64,000 nucleotides of DNA from Chloroflexota bacterium (GCA_022824495.1 JAJDZU010000006.1:204943-268942), one strand, 5' to 3'; positions 27,846-37,239 are shown, counted from the first letter of the stretch. The notes: a model not told the origin generated them from the letters alone. Numbers and translations: made by a program.

Positions 27846-28625
27846 ATGATTACCAGCGTTCGGAATCCGCAGGTAGCGCTGGCGCGCCGATTGCATCGAG
27901 CATCCGTGCGGCAGCGCGACGGTCTCATCCTGCTCGAGGGTCCGCGCCTGGTGATGGAAGCCGCCCAAGCCGGCGTCCTCCAGACCGTCCTGGTTGCGGA
28001 CTACCCCAAACCCGACATCAAGCTTGCGGCCGACGCGGCGGCGGAGTCCGGGGCGAGGGTGCTAACCGCCGCGCCGCACGTGCTAACCGCAGCCGCCGAC
28101 AGCGCCTCGCGACAGGCCATCGTGGCGGTTGGACACCGACCGCAGGTCGCCGAGCTTGAAGGCACGCCGCTGGTCCTGGTGATCGACGGCGTGCAGGATC
28201 CGGGGAACGTGGGAACGCTGGTCAGATCGGGCGCGGCCGCCGGAGCGACGCTGATCGTTCGCACGCGGGGGAGCGCCGACCCCTTCGGACCCAAGGCCCT
28301 GCGCGCCGGGGTGGGCGCACACTTCCGACTTCCAATTCGAGACGCGGCCACCCCTGCGGACCTGAAGCCGCTGGCGGAAGGCATTGCCTTCTACACCGCG
28401 GCGGCCGACGCCGAGCGCGGCTATCACGATATTGACTGGACCGGCCCTTGCGGACTGGTGGTGGGCGCGGAGACGCGCGGTGTGTCCGACGCCTGGCGAG
28501 CCGCCTGCCGGGAAGCCGTGGGCGTACCGATGCTCCGCGGCGTCGAGTCGCTGAATGCAGGGGCCGCGGCCGCCGTTATCCTGTTCGAGGCCGCGCGGCA
28601 GCGCGCGGCACTCCCCCAGAGCTGA
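27846..28625 (+). CDS. TrmH/SpoU-family RNA 2'-O-methyltransferase
   Basis: 259 residues. N-terminal substrate-binding domain (LHRASVRQRDGLILLEGPRLV), then the knotted SPOUT core with PLVLVIDGVQDPGNVGTLVRSGAAAGA, GPCGLVVGAETRGVSD and VPMLRGVESLNAGAAAAVILFEA. Motif 3 SLN and motif 2 GAE place it with rRNA 2'-O-ribose methyltransferases. Commonly found just upstream of pheST. Confidence 0.93.
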   Translation: MITSVRNPQVALARRLHRASVRQRDGLILLEGPRLVMEAAQAGVLQTVLVADYPKPDIKLAADAAAESGARVLTAAPHVLTAAADSASRQAIVAVGHRPQVAELEGTPLVLVIDGVQDPGNVGTLVRSGAAAGATLIVRTRGSADPFGPKALRAGVGAHFRLPIRDAATPADLKPLAEGIAFYTAAADAERGYHDIDWTGPCGLVVGAETRGVSDAWRAACREAVGVPMLRGVESLNAGAAAAVILFEAARQRAALPQS

Positions 28626-28631
28626 CCAACG

Positions 28632-29654
28632 GTGCAAGAGCGACTTGACGCCCTGCTGAGCGCCGCCCGCGCGGAGCTGGCCGCCGCCACGGACGACGCG
28701 GCGCTGGAGCAGTGGCGGGTCACGCACCTGGGACGCCGCAGCGAGCTCACCGGCCTGCTGCGTTCGGTCGGCAGCCTGCCGCGCGAGGAACGGCGCGAAG
28801 CCGGCCAGGCGGCCAACGCCGCGCGACGCGAGTTCGAGTCGGCGTTCGAGGCCCGCCAGGCGGAGCTGCGGCGCGGCGCCGACGGCGCGCAGGTGGACGT
28901 GACCATGCCCGGCTACCCGGTGCGCCTGGGCAGCCTGCATCCGCTGACTCGAACGCTGCGGGAGATTCGCCGGGTGTTGGCGCCCCTGGGCTTCCGGGCC
29001 GTCAGCGGGCCCGAAGTGGAGTGGGACCGCTACAACTTCGAATTGCTGAACATCCCGGCGGACCACCCGGCGCGGGACATGTGGGACACGTTCCACATTG
29101 ACGACAAGGCCCGGCCGGGGGAGCTGTTGCTGCGAACTCACACGTCGCCGGTTCAGGCGAGAGTGATGGAGCAGATCCAGCCGCCGGTACGGGTGATCGT
29201 GCCCGGCAAGGTCTACCGCTACGAGGACCGCGACGCCTCGCACGAAGCCGAGTTCATGCAGGTGGAGGGCCTGGCCATCGACAAGCACATCACGATGGCC
29301 GACCTGCGTGGGACGTTGACCTATTTCGTGCGGGCCATGTTCGGCCCTGACCGCGAACTGCGGATTCGGGCCAGCTACTTCCCGTTCACGGAGCCCAGCG
29401 CCGAGGCCGAGATGTCCTGCCACGCCTGCAACGGCGACGGCTGCCCGGTGTGCGGCGGGACCGGCTGGATCGAGATCCTGGGTTCCGGGATGGTCCATCC
29501 GAAGGTTCTGGCCGACGTGGGCTACGACCCGGACGTGTACCAGGGTTTCGCCTTCGGCATGGGCGTGGAGCGGATCGCCATGCTCAAGTACGGCGTGACC
29601 GACATCCGGTCCTTCTACCGCAACGACCTGCGGTTCCTGCGGCAGTTGCGCTGA
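28632..29654 (+). CDS. pheS: Phenylalanine-tRNA ligase alpha subunit
   Basis: 340 residues from GTG 28632. Coiled-coil N-terminus, then class II core: HPLTRTLREI, FRAVSGPEVEWDRYNFELLNIP, LLRTHTSPVQAR, RVIVPGKVYRYEDRDASHEAEFMQVEGL and GFAFGMGVERIAMLKYGVTDIR. A four-Cys cluster (CHACNGDGCPVCGGTGW) replaces part of the usual sequence and may bind zinc. With PheT it charges tRNA-Phe. Confidence 0.97.
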   Translation: MQERLDALLSAARAELAAATDDAALEQWRVTHLGRRSELTGLLRSVGSLPREERREAGQAANAARREFESAFEARQAELRRGADGAQVDVTMPGYPVRLGSLHPLTRTLREIRRVLAPLGFRAVSGPEVEWDRYNFELLNIPADHPARDMWDTFHIDDKARPGELLLRTHTSPVQARVMEQIQPPVRVIVPGKVYRYEDRDASHEAEFMQVEGLAIDKHITMADLRGTLTYFVRAMFGPDRELRIRASYFPFTEPSAEAEMSCHACNGDGCPVCGGTGWIEILGSGMVHPKVLADVGYDPDVYQGFAFGMGVERIAMLKYGVTDIRSFYRNDLRFLRQLR

Positions 29655-29657
29655 GCC

Positions 29658-32180
29658 ATGCGGGTTCCCTTCGAGTGGCTGTGCGAGTTGACGGGGATCG
29701 AGGCGTCCGTCGACGACGTGGCCACGCGCCTGACCAATGCGGGTTTCGAGGTCGGAGCGATCCACCGCGCCGGCGAGCACTGGGACCGCATCGTGGTGGG
29801 CGAAGTGGTACGTATCGACCCACACCCCAACGCCGACCGACTGAATCTGCCGACCGTGATCACGGGCAGCGAGGAGATCCAGGTGGTCTGCGGCGCCTGG
29901 AACTTCGAGGTTGGCGACCGGATTGCTTTCGCTCCCGCAGGTGCGCGGCTCTGGGATCCCTACGCCGATGAGCCGGTGCTGAAGGAACTGAAGCCGACGC
30001 GCATTCGGGGCGTGGTCTCGCGCGGCATGTTGTGCTCCACGAAGGAACTGGGCATCAGCGACGACCACGAGGGAATCCTGGTCCTGGATCCCGACGCGCC
30101 GCTGGGCCGGCCGCTGGCGGAGGCGCTGGGCGGCGAAGTGCTGGAGTTCGAGCTCAAGGCCAACCGCCCGGACGCGCTGTCGGTGCTGGGCATCGCCCGC
30201 GAGGCAGCGGCGCTGTACGGAACGCAGGTGCGCTCGCCGGTTCCTGACGACCGCGCGGGAGAGGATGGACCGAGCCAGCCGGTTCAACTGCAGATCGACG
30301 ATCCGTCGCTCTGCGCCCGGTATTCGGCCGCCCTCGTGCATGACGTGACGGTCGGCGAGTCGCCGGCCTGGATGCGGGACCGGCTGGAACAGGCAGGGGT
30401 GCGTCCGATCAGCACGATCGTGGATGCCACCAACTACGTGATGCTGGAACTGGGGCAGCCGCTGCACGCCTTCGACTGGGACACGGTGCGTGGCGGATTC
30501 ATCGGCGTTCGCACGCCGCGGCCGGGCGAGCGCCTGGTGACGCTGGACGGCCAGGACCGCGAGCTAACGCCGGAGACCCTCTGCATCGTGGACGCCGAGG
30601 GGCCGGTAGCGCTGGCGGGGGTGATGGGCGGCCTGGATACCGAGGTCACGGACAGGACGTCGACCGTGTTGCTGGAATCGGCCACCTTCGATCCGGTCAG
30701 CATTCGCCGTACGGCGCATCGCCTGAACCTGCGGAGCGAGGCGTCGCGACGCTTCGAGAAAGGCCTGCCACCCGAGTTGACGGTGCTGGCGCTGCGTCGC
30801 TGCGTGCAGCTCATCGAGGAGATTGGCGCCGGCCGGGGCGAGTTCCTGACAGCCGACGCCTACCCCGAGCCATCGGATCCGGCGCCGGTGTCGCTGGCGT
30901 TCGACCGCATCGAGCGGCTGATGGGCGTGGCCTATGACCGAGGCGAGGTCCGGCAGGCGCTCAGTTCGCTGGAGTTCGGGTTGGACGAGGACGGGGACGC
31001 GCTGCGCGTGACTCCGCCGTTCTGGCGACGCGACGTGACGGCGCCGGCGGATGTGGTGGAAGAAGTGGCCCGCCTGGTCGGCTACGAGCGCATTCCGGAC
31101 ACGCTGCCCACGGGGCAGGTGATGGACCTGGCGCCGGGAGAGATTGACGAGCGCGACGACGAAGCGCGGGACGTGATGGCGGGCCTGGGCTTTGCCGAGT
31201 GCGTGACATATGCGCTGACCAGCGAGGCGCGGATGGCAAGGCTGGTGCCGCCGGACCTGCTGGACGCTCCGCCGGAGTCGCCGCTGGGTGATGCGGACGC
31301 GTGGGCGGCGGTGCGCGAGACGGCCATGGACGACGCTGGACGGGCCCTGGCGGACCGGCTGCTGCCCCTTGACCGCGAGCCGCTGCGCCTGCGCAACCCG
31401 CTCTCGATGGAAGAGAACGCCCTGCGCCTGACCGGCCTGGGCACCATGCTGGAAACCCTGCGCGCAAACCGCCGGCACGCGGACCGGGACCTGTTGCTCT
31501 TTGACTATCAGCCCTCGTTCCTGGCGCGAGACGGCGACCTGCCGGAGGAACCGAACTTCCTGACCGCCGTGATCGGCGAGCGGGTCAGCGCCGGTCGCTG
31601 GAACGAAACCGGCTCCGTGGAACTGCCGTTCGTGCGCGGGGTGGTTGACGAACTGCTGTCGCGCTCAGGCGTGCCAGCCGACGAGGCGAGTCACGACGAC
31701 CTTCAGCACCCGACTTTCGCGTCCGGCGCCTTTGCCGCCGTTACCTACCGGGGCCGCCTCCTGGCCGCCTACGGCGAGGTGGACGCCGAGGTGGCCGAGG
31801 CTTTCGACCTTGACGAACGGTCCTGGGCGCTGCTGGTGGACATGCCGGCGGTTCGCGAAGCCTCCGCAGGCCCTCCCAGTTTCAGCGCCTGGTCGGAGTA
31901 CCCCTCAGCCCTGCGCGACCTGGCGATCGTGGTGGACGCCGAAGTGACGCAGGCCGACGTCTACGACGCCATCCTGCGCGCCGGCCGTCCGCTCCTTCAG
32001 TCGGCCCGCCTCTTCGACGAGTACCGCGGCGAACAAATCCCCCCCGGCAAACGCAGCCTCGCCTACGCCCTCAGCTACGCCGCACCGGACCGGACGCTGA
32101 CGGATAAGCAGGCGGATCGCGCGCACAACCGGGTGGTGCGGGCGTTGCAGCATCGGTTGGGCGCGGAGTTGCGCGGCTAG
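29658..32180 (+). CDS. pheT: Phenylalanine-tRNA ligase beta subunit
   Basis: 840 residues, standard length. N-terminal EMAP-like tRNA-binding domain (VVGEVVRIDPHPNADRLNLPTV), B3/B4 editing domain, B5 domain, catalytic-like core with VVEEVARLVGYERIPDTLP, and a C-terminal FDX-ACB domain (FSAWSEYPSALRDLAIVVD ... SLAYALSYAAPDRTLTD). It begins three bases after the pheS stop. Confidence 0.98.
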   Translation: MRVPFEWLCELTGIEASVDDVATRLTNAGFEVGAIHRAGEHWDRIVVGEVVRIDPHPNADRLNLPTVITGSEEIQVVCGAWNFEVGDRIAFAPAGARLWDPYADEPVLKELKPTRIRGVVSRGMLCSTKELGISDDHEGILVLDPDAPLGRPLAEALGGEVLEFELKANRPDALSVLGIAREAAALYGTQVRSPVPDDRAGEDGPSQPVQLQIDDPSLCARYSAALVHDVTVGESPAWMRDRLEQAGVRPISTIVDATNYVMLELGQPLHAFDWDTVRGGFIGVRTPRPGERLVTLDGQDRELTPETLCIVDAEGPVALAGVMGGLDTEVTDRTSTVLLESATFDPVSIRRTAHRLNLRSEASRRFEKGLPPELTVLALRRCVQLIEEIGAGRGEFLTADAYPEPSDPAPVSLAFDRIERLMGVAYDRGEVRQALSSLEFGLDEDGDALRVTPPFWRRDVTAPADVVEEVARLVGYERIPDTLPTGQVMDLAPGEIDERDDEARDVMAGLGFAECVTYALTSEARMARLVPPDLLDAPPESPLGDADAWAAVRETAMDDAGRALADRLLPLDREPLRLRNPLSMEENALRLTGLGTMLETLRANRRHADRDLLLFDYQPSFLARDGDLPEEPNFLTAVIGERVSAGRWNETGSVELPFVRGVVDELLSRSGVPADEASHDDLQHPTFASGAFAAVTYRGRLLAAYGEVDAEVAEAFDLDERSWALLVDMPAVREASAGPPSFSAWSEYPSALRDLAIVVDAEVTQADVYDAILRAGRPLLQSARLFDEYRGEQIPPGKRSLAYALSYAAPDRTLTDKQADRAHNRVVRALQHRLGAELRG

Positions 32181-32281
32181 GTCACACTCGTCCCGGTTAG
32201 GATCGTAGATTCCAACGCATCATGGCGAAAATAGCCAGTGCCACACTCACTTTGCGCGACATTCGTGTTCGATCCAAGCTA

Positions 32282-32803
32282 TCAACGCCAGTCGAACCTA
32301 ATATCAAGCTCACGCAACACAGTGTAAATGTCCTGGTACTGGATTCCGAACTGCTTACAGACGTTCGGCAGGGGCACTCTGTTCTTTGACTCTAGCCGAA
32401 GAGTTTCATGAGTAACTACAATCGCGCTATGGACTTTTCCGTAAGCTGCAATCCATCCGTCAGCTACGCGAGCAAACTCATCCTCAGCAGCCTGCGAGAA
32501 CTGTTGTCGCTGCCGGACCCACTGCTGCATCTCCGAAAAAGTTTGTACAACGTCTCGTTCAGCAGTAGAGAAGAACATCACGCCAGCGACCTGATCAGCC
32601 CACTCGACTAATCCAGCAGGATAAAGAAGTTCCGCACGAACTCTATCGATACTCGATACTCTTCCCTGGTGGGCATAATGCGTAAGACTCTCCCAGAACC
32701 CCGGACAGAGGTCCGGCGCATAGTACTGGCGAAAGGCTGTCACGAACACGTTGGTATCGAGAACATAGGTCCTCGGCTCGCGCGCCGTTGAACTCGCGAT
32801 CAC
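32282..32803 (-). CDS. DUF4411 PIN-like putative toxin
   Basis: 173 residues. YVLDTNVFVTAFRQYY with Asp16, SSIDRVRAELL, and a C-terminal VPLPNVCKQFGIQYQDIYTVLRELDIRF are typical of DUF4411, a PIN-fold family. The GTG start shares one base with the TAG of the upstream ImmA/IrrE gene. The pairing of XRE-ImmA with DUF4411 is a known toxin-antitoxin arrangement; the toxin is presumably a nuclease. Confidence 0.82.
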   Translation of the reverse strand: MIASSTAREPRTYVLDTNVFVTAFRQYYAPDLCPGFWESLTHYAHQGRVSSIDRVRAELLYPAGLVEWADQVAGVMFFSTAERDVVQTFSEMQQWVRQRQQFSQAAEDEFARVADGWIAAYGKVHSAIVVTHETLRLESKNRVPLPNVCKQFGIQYQDIYTVLRELDIRFDWR

Positions 32804-33969
32804 TAAATTGGCAGGCCCATCTTCTCAGGCATGCGCTCAAAGGTCTCGCCACGAATGCCCGTAAGGCCATATGCCTCACGATACGGCAGGCGACCCTCCT
32901 TGACGGCGCGAGCAACGGCGGTGCCAAATCGCGGACCAATACGCCATCGCTGAGTGCTCCAGAAGTTCCCGCCGCCAGACTCGCCACGCCGAATACTGCG
33001 GAGTTCATCATCCCTATAGTCTGAGTAGAAGTCGAAGAACATCCGCCGGCTGATCAACTCAGAATCGAGGGCACGACGTGCGGCGACAAGTGAACTTACT
33101 TTGAAGTGACGCGCAATGGACTGATATGGATCCCGCGCCCGTCTAGCGTCACTCCAGAATTCACTTAGCTCTGCCTCCGGTACCAGAAACTCGGCAGCGG
33201 CGCTATTGCAGAGGTTCTCAGTCTCGTCCGGCGGAGGCTGCAGTACCTCGAACCGAGAGACTCCATCCGATCCAATAAAGATATGCGCCAATTCGTGGGC
33301 CAGAGTAAATATCTGCGCGGCCTTGAAATCAGCGCTGTTAACAAACACCAGAGGAGCATATTCGTCGACAAGGGCAAAGCCCTGAAATTCGTTTGGGTCG
33401 AGTTTTCGCCGCGTATTGTTTCCAACGATTCCATTGAACACGACAAGTACGCCGGCATCTTCGATTCGATCACGAAGCCGTCTCAAGGCATCTGACCAAG
33501 TGCCCTCGGCCGCTGCCCATCCGTCGCTCAACTGCAGTGCATCGCGCATCGCCGTAGCTACGCGCTCAGGCCGAGAGTCCAGACTAAAGGCTCCCACAAA
33601 GTCCAGCGGGTCACTCTCTTCCTCAACGAGGTCGTCGTGCATCCAGGCCTGACGGCGCTGCATGAGGTAGACGGTCTCCAGGAGATCAGGACTCGGCCGC
33701 TCAAGTGCGTCACCGCTGCGGGTCCGAAAGTCGGAGATTGGCAAACGATCCTCGGGCGGCTCGTCTAAATACAGAAAACCCGCTGGGGTGTGGGTGTGAT
33801 GCGCGACCTTGTCGGCTTGCGCAACTGTGATCGTGCCCGAGGCTTCCCATTCGGCCACGCGTTCTGGCCGTACGCCAACCTTGCGGGCAAGCGCGTCAAC
33901 GTCCAGGCTTGCCCGCTCACGCGCCCACTGCAACACAGACGGCTGCAAGGTGATCAGCAGCCTGCTCAT
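32803..33969 (-). CDS. XRE HTH plus ImmA/IrrE metallopeptidase-like antitoxin
   Basis: 388 residues. N-terminal HTH (LDVDALARKVGVRPERVAEWEASGTITVAQADKVA), linker with PISDFRTRSGD, then the zinc peptidase domain with HELAH at 225-229 (FTLAHELAHIFIG) and the downstream Glu in ENLCNSAAAEFLVP. It probably represses the operon and controls the DUF4411 partner by binding or proteolysis. AT-richer local composition than the neighbouring genes suggests recent transfer. Confidence 0.88.
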   Translation of the reverse strand: MSRLLITLQPSVLQWARERASLDVDALARKVGVRPERVAEWEASGTITVAQADKVAHHTHTPAGFLYLDEPPEDRLPISDFRTRSGDALERPSPDLLETVYLMQRRQAWMHDDLVEEESDPLDFVGAFSLDSRPERVATAMRDALQLSDGWAAAEGTWSDALRRLRDRIEDAGVLVVFNGIVGNNTRRKLDPNEFQGFALVDEYAPLVFVNSADFKAAQIFTLAHELAHIFIGSDGVSRFEVLQPPPDETENLCNSAAAEFLVPEAELSEFWSDARRARDPYQSIARHFKVSSLVAARRALDSELISRRMFFDFYSDYRDDELRSIRRGESGGGNFWSTQRWRIGPRFGTAVARAVKEGRLPYREAYGLTGIRGETFERMPEKMGLPI

Positions 33970-34067
33970 GGCGCTGCCTCCTCGCCGCTAGTCGGCGAAT
34001 GCATAACCCGGATTATATAAATCAGCCTGACCCGGCTTCCGACGACTGCCCGGTGCAGGCGTTCGGG

Positions 34068-34409
34068 CTACTCCTGGAAGGTGACGCTCGCCGCGTGGAG
34101 TTCGTCGGCGCAGGCCTGGTCGATGGGGACGGGGGTGGGGAGGTTGTTTTGCTGGATGTAGCCCTTGGAGGCCAGCCAGGCTTCGACTTCCTCGCCGCTG
34201 ACGTCGGCCAGCATGCGGCCGTCCACGACCACGCACGGTGAGAGGGGCTGGCCGCTCCTGGCGACCATCTCGTAATAGTTGGTCGCTTCGTTGATGATGT
34301 CCTTGTCCTCGTAGTCGAGGCTGTACTTGTCGAACACGGCGCGGACGCCGGCGCTCCAGCCGCAGACGGGCTTGAGGTAGGCGGTGATGTTGGGCTGCTC
34401 GGTTGTCAT
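34068..34409 (-). CDS. Glutaredoxin-like protein
   Basis: 113 residues from ATG 34409 (GTG 34418 possible). Thioredoxin fold with ITAYLKPVCGWSAGVRAVFDKYSLDYEDKDI and PCVVVDGRMLADVSGEEVEAWLASKGY. The active site is CGWS, a single Cys at the N-terminal position followed by no second Cys, so monothiol-like. Divergent from the selenoprotein peroxiredoxin. Confidence 0.82.
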   Translation of the reverse strand: MTTEQPNITAYLKPVCGWSAGVRAVFDKYSLDYEDKDIINEATNYYEMVARSGQPLSPCVVVDGRMLADVSGEEVEAWLASKGYIQQNNLPTPVPIDQACADELHAASVTFQE

Positions 34410-34556
34410 GGGGTTCACTCACAGAGGCTGCACGGGTTGACCGATTCTGGCAGACCGGAGCGGCGACGGGAAGAGGAGCCTCGCGGGCGGACGAGAGTTG
34501 ACCGGCGATTCCTGAGCCGCCACGCTGCGGGTGCCGCGCTGGAGAGGATGACCGGC

Positions 34557-35015
34557 ATGACGCGACTGAACGTAGGCGACCGATTCCCCGAACTGACGGG
34601 GCGCTGGGACGACGGCCGACCGGCCCGCATACCGGACGACCTGGAGGCTGGCCCGGCGGTGCTGCTGTTCTACCGCGGCCACTGGTGATCGCATTGCCGG
34701 CGGCAGTTGGTCGCCTATAGCTACGTGCTGGACGCCTTTGCCGCGCTGGGCGTGCAGGTGGTGGGCCTGTCGGTCGACTCGGCCGCGGACGCCGCGGCGA
34801 CGCGCGAGCGCTTGCAGGTGGACGTGCCGCTGGTGGGCGAGCTTGCCTACCCGGAGTCGGTGGACGCGCTGGGGGCGTACCGAAACGAGGATCGGCAGTC
34901 GCACCAGGCCAGCGCGTTCGTGCTGGACTCTGACCGCCGCGTGGAGCACGCGGTGTACAGCGCCACCAACGTCGGGCGGCTGATGCCCGCAGAGGTGCTG
35001 CGGATCCTCAGCTAG
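34557..35015 (+). CDS. Peroxiredoxin-like selenoprotein with in-frame UGA at the catalytic position
   Basis: 152 residues if TGA at 34686-34688 is read as Sec44. The frame before it ends GPAVLLFYRGHW, and the same frame after it continues SHCRRQLVAYSYVLDAF and runs as a complete AhpC/TSA-like domain to a TAG. Homologues of this family read FYRGHWCPYCRRQL; here the first Cys is UGA, giving a U-x-x-C redox motif (UGA-Ser-His-Cys). ATG 34557 follows GGAGAGG by 9 bases. A hairpin spans the UGA. The alternative is a nonsense mutation or sequencing error. No sel genes are in the window. Confidence 0.82.
34684..34715 (+). promoter_or_regulatory. SECIS-like hairpin around the UGA
   Basis: GGUGAUC (34684-34690) pairs over seven positions, with two G-U pairs, with GGUCGCC (34709-34715); an upper stem UGCC/GGCA (34695-34698 with 34702-34705) closes an apical GGC loop. 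The UGA (34686-34688) lies in the lower stem, as in classical bacterial SECIS elements. The distance from UGA to loop is about 10 bases, on the short side. Confidence 0.55.
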
Positions 35016-35021
35016 CCGAGG

Positions 35022-36041
35022 TCAGGCCAGGTTGGGGTTGACGGAGGACCATTCGGCAACGGGCGGGATGATGCCCATCTCGATGGTCTCGTCCCGCAGC
35101 GCCTGCAGGTGGGCGTAGGCCGCGTCGAGTTCGGCCATTTCGCCATCGTCGCCCTGCGGCATGGACCAGGCAACGCCGTCCGGACCGAGTTCGGCCGGCA
35201 TGGCCATCATGACGTGCGAATAGGGCTCGCCGGTCAGGTAGGCGCCGCAGGGCCACTCGAAGGTCGACCCGCCGGCGGCAGCATGCACCATCATGGCCGT
35301 CTGGTGGCCGGGCGACTGGAAAGATGAGCGTCCGCGCAGCTTGATGATGCGCGAGCCGCCGTCCAGCACGTCCTGGCGGATGCCCGACCAGCCGTCGGCG
35401 TCCAGCCCAAGACCGTTGACCGTGGCGGCGCCCGCGATGACGTCGTTCAAGAGGACGCCGTCGATACGCGTTTCGCCCTTGAACAGCGCCATTTCCTGGC
35501 CGTGGCCGCCGTACGTGCGGCAGCCGGTGACGCGGTGTTGAGGCACGCCAAAGTGCTCGGCCAGGCGCGTCTGCAGGCGGGTGCTGTCCAGGCCGGCCAG
35601 CGTGCTGACGTGCGAGGCAGGCAGTCCGGAATGCACGAGCGTGACCAGCCCGGTGACGTCGGCCGGGTTGAAGACGATCACGACCAGCTTGGCGTCCGGC
35701 GCGTTGGCGGCGATATCGTGGCCCAGTTGGGCGGCGATTTCGGCGTTGCCGCGCAGCAGATCCTCGCGGGTCATGCCTTCGCGACGCGGCGCGCCGCCGG
35801 AACTGAGCACATAGGCGGCGTCGGTCAGGGCCTCAGCAGAGTCGGTGGTCCAGGTGACCTCGGCGCCCGGGAAGCCGCAGTGGTGAATCTCGGCAGCCGC
35901 ACCCTCCAGGCCGGGCCCAAAGGGGTCGAACATGGCGATGCGGTTGGCCGCGCCGGAGGCCAGCAGCGATTGCACGATGTTGGAGCCCACGGCGCCGGCC
36001 GCGCCCATCACGGCGACCTTGTCGTTGGTGACGTATTTCAT
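35022..36041 (-). CDS. mdh: Malate/lactate dehydrogenase family protein
   Basis: 339 residues. NAD motif VAVMGAAGAVGSNIVQ, the GGAPRREGMTREDLL loop with substrate Arg residues, FNPADVTGLVTL, STLAGLDSTRLQTRLAEHFGV and the catalytic His in TYGGHGQEM. Arg-Arg in the GAPRREG loop favours a dicarboxylate such as oxaloacetate. It lies 11 bases downstream of the aldolase gene. Confidence 0.9.
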   Translation of the reverse strand: MKYVTNDKVAVMGAAGAVGSNIVQSLLASGAANRIAMFDPFGPGLEGAAAEIHHCGFPGAEVTWTTDSAEALTDAAYVLSSGGAPRREGMTREDLLRGNAEIAAQLGHDIAANAPDAKLVVIVFNPADVTGLVTLVHSGLPASHVSTLAGLDSTRLQTRLAEHFGVPQHRVTGCRTYGGHGQEMALFKGETRIDGVLLNDVIAGAATVNGLGLDADGWSGIRQDVLDGGSRIIKLRGRSSFQSPGHQTAMMVHAAAGGSTFEWPCGAYLTGEPYSHVMMAMPAELGPDGVAWSMPQGDDGEMAELDAAYAHLQALRDETIEMGIIPPVAEWSSVNPNLA

Positions 36042-36052
36042 GGCCGCGAGCG

Positions 36053-36808
36053 TCAGGCCTTCATGCCGGCCAGGGCGTCGCTGGCGGCGGTGGTGAGCAT
36101 GCGCAGGTCGTTGCCGAAGTCGATCAGGGTGAAGCCCTGCTGGACCAACTCGCGGGCCTTGGCCACGTCCGAGATTGGCGTACCGGCGGGCTTGCCGTTG
36201 GCCTTGGCCCCGGCGAGGATCGCGTTAATGGCGGCCACGTGGTCGGCGTCCACAAACGCTTCCGACGTGTTGAGGCCCATCGAAATGGCCAGGTCGTTCG
36301 GCCCGATGAAAGCCACGTCAATGCCGTCCACGGCCATGATGGCCTCGATGTTGTTGACGCCCTCCATGTCCTCGATCTGCGGGCAGACCAGCAGTTCGTC
36401 GTTGATGCGGTCGCGGTCGGCCATGTTGATGGTGGCGCGGCCAGATCCCGCCGAACGGTGGCCGACAGGCGGATAGCGGCAGGCGTCGGCGATGGCCTGG
36501 GCCTGCGCGACCGTGCTGACGTGGGGAACGATCACGCCCATGGCGCCAGCGTCCAGCGTGCGGGCCAGGACGACGGGGTCGTGCGACTCCACGCGGGCCA
36601 TGGGAATGCCGCCGCGGGACTCGATGGCGCGGAAGGCCTCGGTGGTGGTGCCGATGTCCCACTGGGCGTGCTCCACGTCCACGGCTAGCCACTCGTAGCC
36701 GGCCACGACGAGCGCCTCGGCGGCGATGGGCGAGACCAGGTTCAGGAACGAACCGTAGGACGGCTGGCCGGCCTGGATTTTCTGCCGAACGGGGTTGGGG
36801 AACTGCAA
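36053..36808 (-). CDS. HpcH/HpaI aldolase / citrate lyase family protein
   Basis: 251 residues from TTG at 36808, which has GAGAGAGG upstream; the ATG at 36859 gives an unneeded extension. Class II aldolase features: WLAVDVEHAQWD, RVESHDPVVLARTLDAGAMGVIVPHVS, PQIEDMEGVNN (metal Glu) and DVAFIGPNDLAISMG (metal Asp). It cleaves or forms 2-keto-3-deoxy acids, releasing pyruvate. Grouped with the malate dehydrogenase-like gene. Confidence 0.9.
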   Translation of the reverse strand: MQFPNPVRQKIQAGQPSYGSFLNLVSPIAAEALVVAGYEWLAVDVEHAQWDIGTTTEAFRAIESRGGIPMARVESHDPVVLARTLDAGAMGVIVPHVSTVAQAQAIADACRYPPVGHRSAGSGRATINMADRDRINDELLVCPQIEDMEGVNNIEAIMAVDGIDVAFIGPNDLAISMGLNTSEAFVDADHVAAINAILAGAKANGKPAGTPISDVAKARELVQQGFTLIDFGNDLRMLTTAASDALAGMKA

Positions 36809-36987
36809 GGGAGACCTCTCTCGGTGAATCGACGCAAAGCTGGCTTGATTGTTACGCACGGATGGGGGGCTGTCAGTCGGACGTGAGTTTGCTGCCGGCT
36901 AATGCCTCTCGTACCGTCTCGAATACAGCAGGGCGGCACGAGGTAGTGGCGGGTACCGACCGCCGCGAGTCACCGGGAGGCGCTCTG

Positions 36988-37239
36988 ATGCTGCATTCGT
37001 ACACCGTCGCGGTCTTCGAGGCCGAGTCCGACGAGACCGGCTTCTGGGCTGAGGTTCATGAACTTCCCGGCTGCGTGGCGCAGGGCGAGGATCTCGACGA
37101 CCTTCGGAGCAACGTGCTAGACGCGCTTCAGGCCTGGGAAGCGACCAACGAGGATCTCGGTGGCGAGCCAGTCGTGCAGAGTGCCTTCACCTGGAATCTG
37201 CCCGCCGCCCAGGTGTCTTCGGAGACCGTCCGCGCCTAG
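36988..37239 (+). CDS. HicB-like protein, orphan
   Basis: 83 residues from ATG 36988 behind CGGGAGG. SYTVAVFEAESDETGFWAEVHELPGCVAQGEDLDDLRSNVLDAL is a HicB fold with the ELPGC motif. There is no HicA gene next to it and no clear DNA-binding tail, so it may be an orphan or domesticated antitoxin. Confidence 0.8.
   Translation: MLHSYTVAVFEAESDETGFWAEVHELPGCVAQGEDLDDLRSNVLDALQAWEATNEDLGGEPVVQSAFTWNLPAAQVSSETVRA

Noticed and set aside
28083..30467. 794-codon minus-strand open frame
   Set aside because: Antisense to the RNA methyltransferase, pheS and pheT; high-GC frame artefact.
34437..34688. 83-codon gene ending at the TGA
   Set aside because: The conserved domain continues in the same frame after the TGA; treated as one selenoprotein gene.
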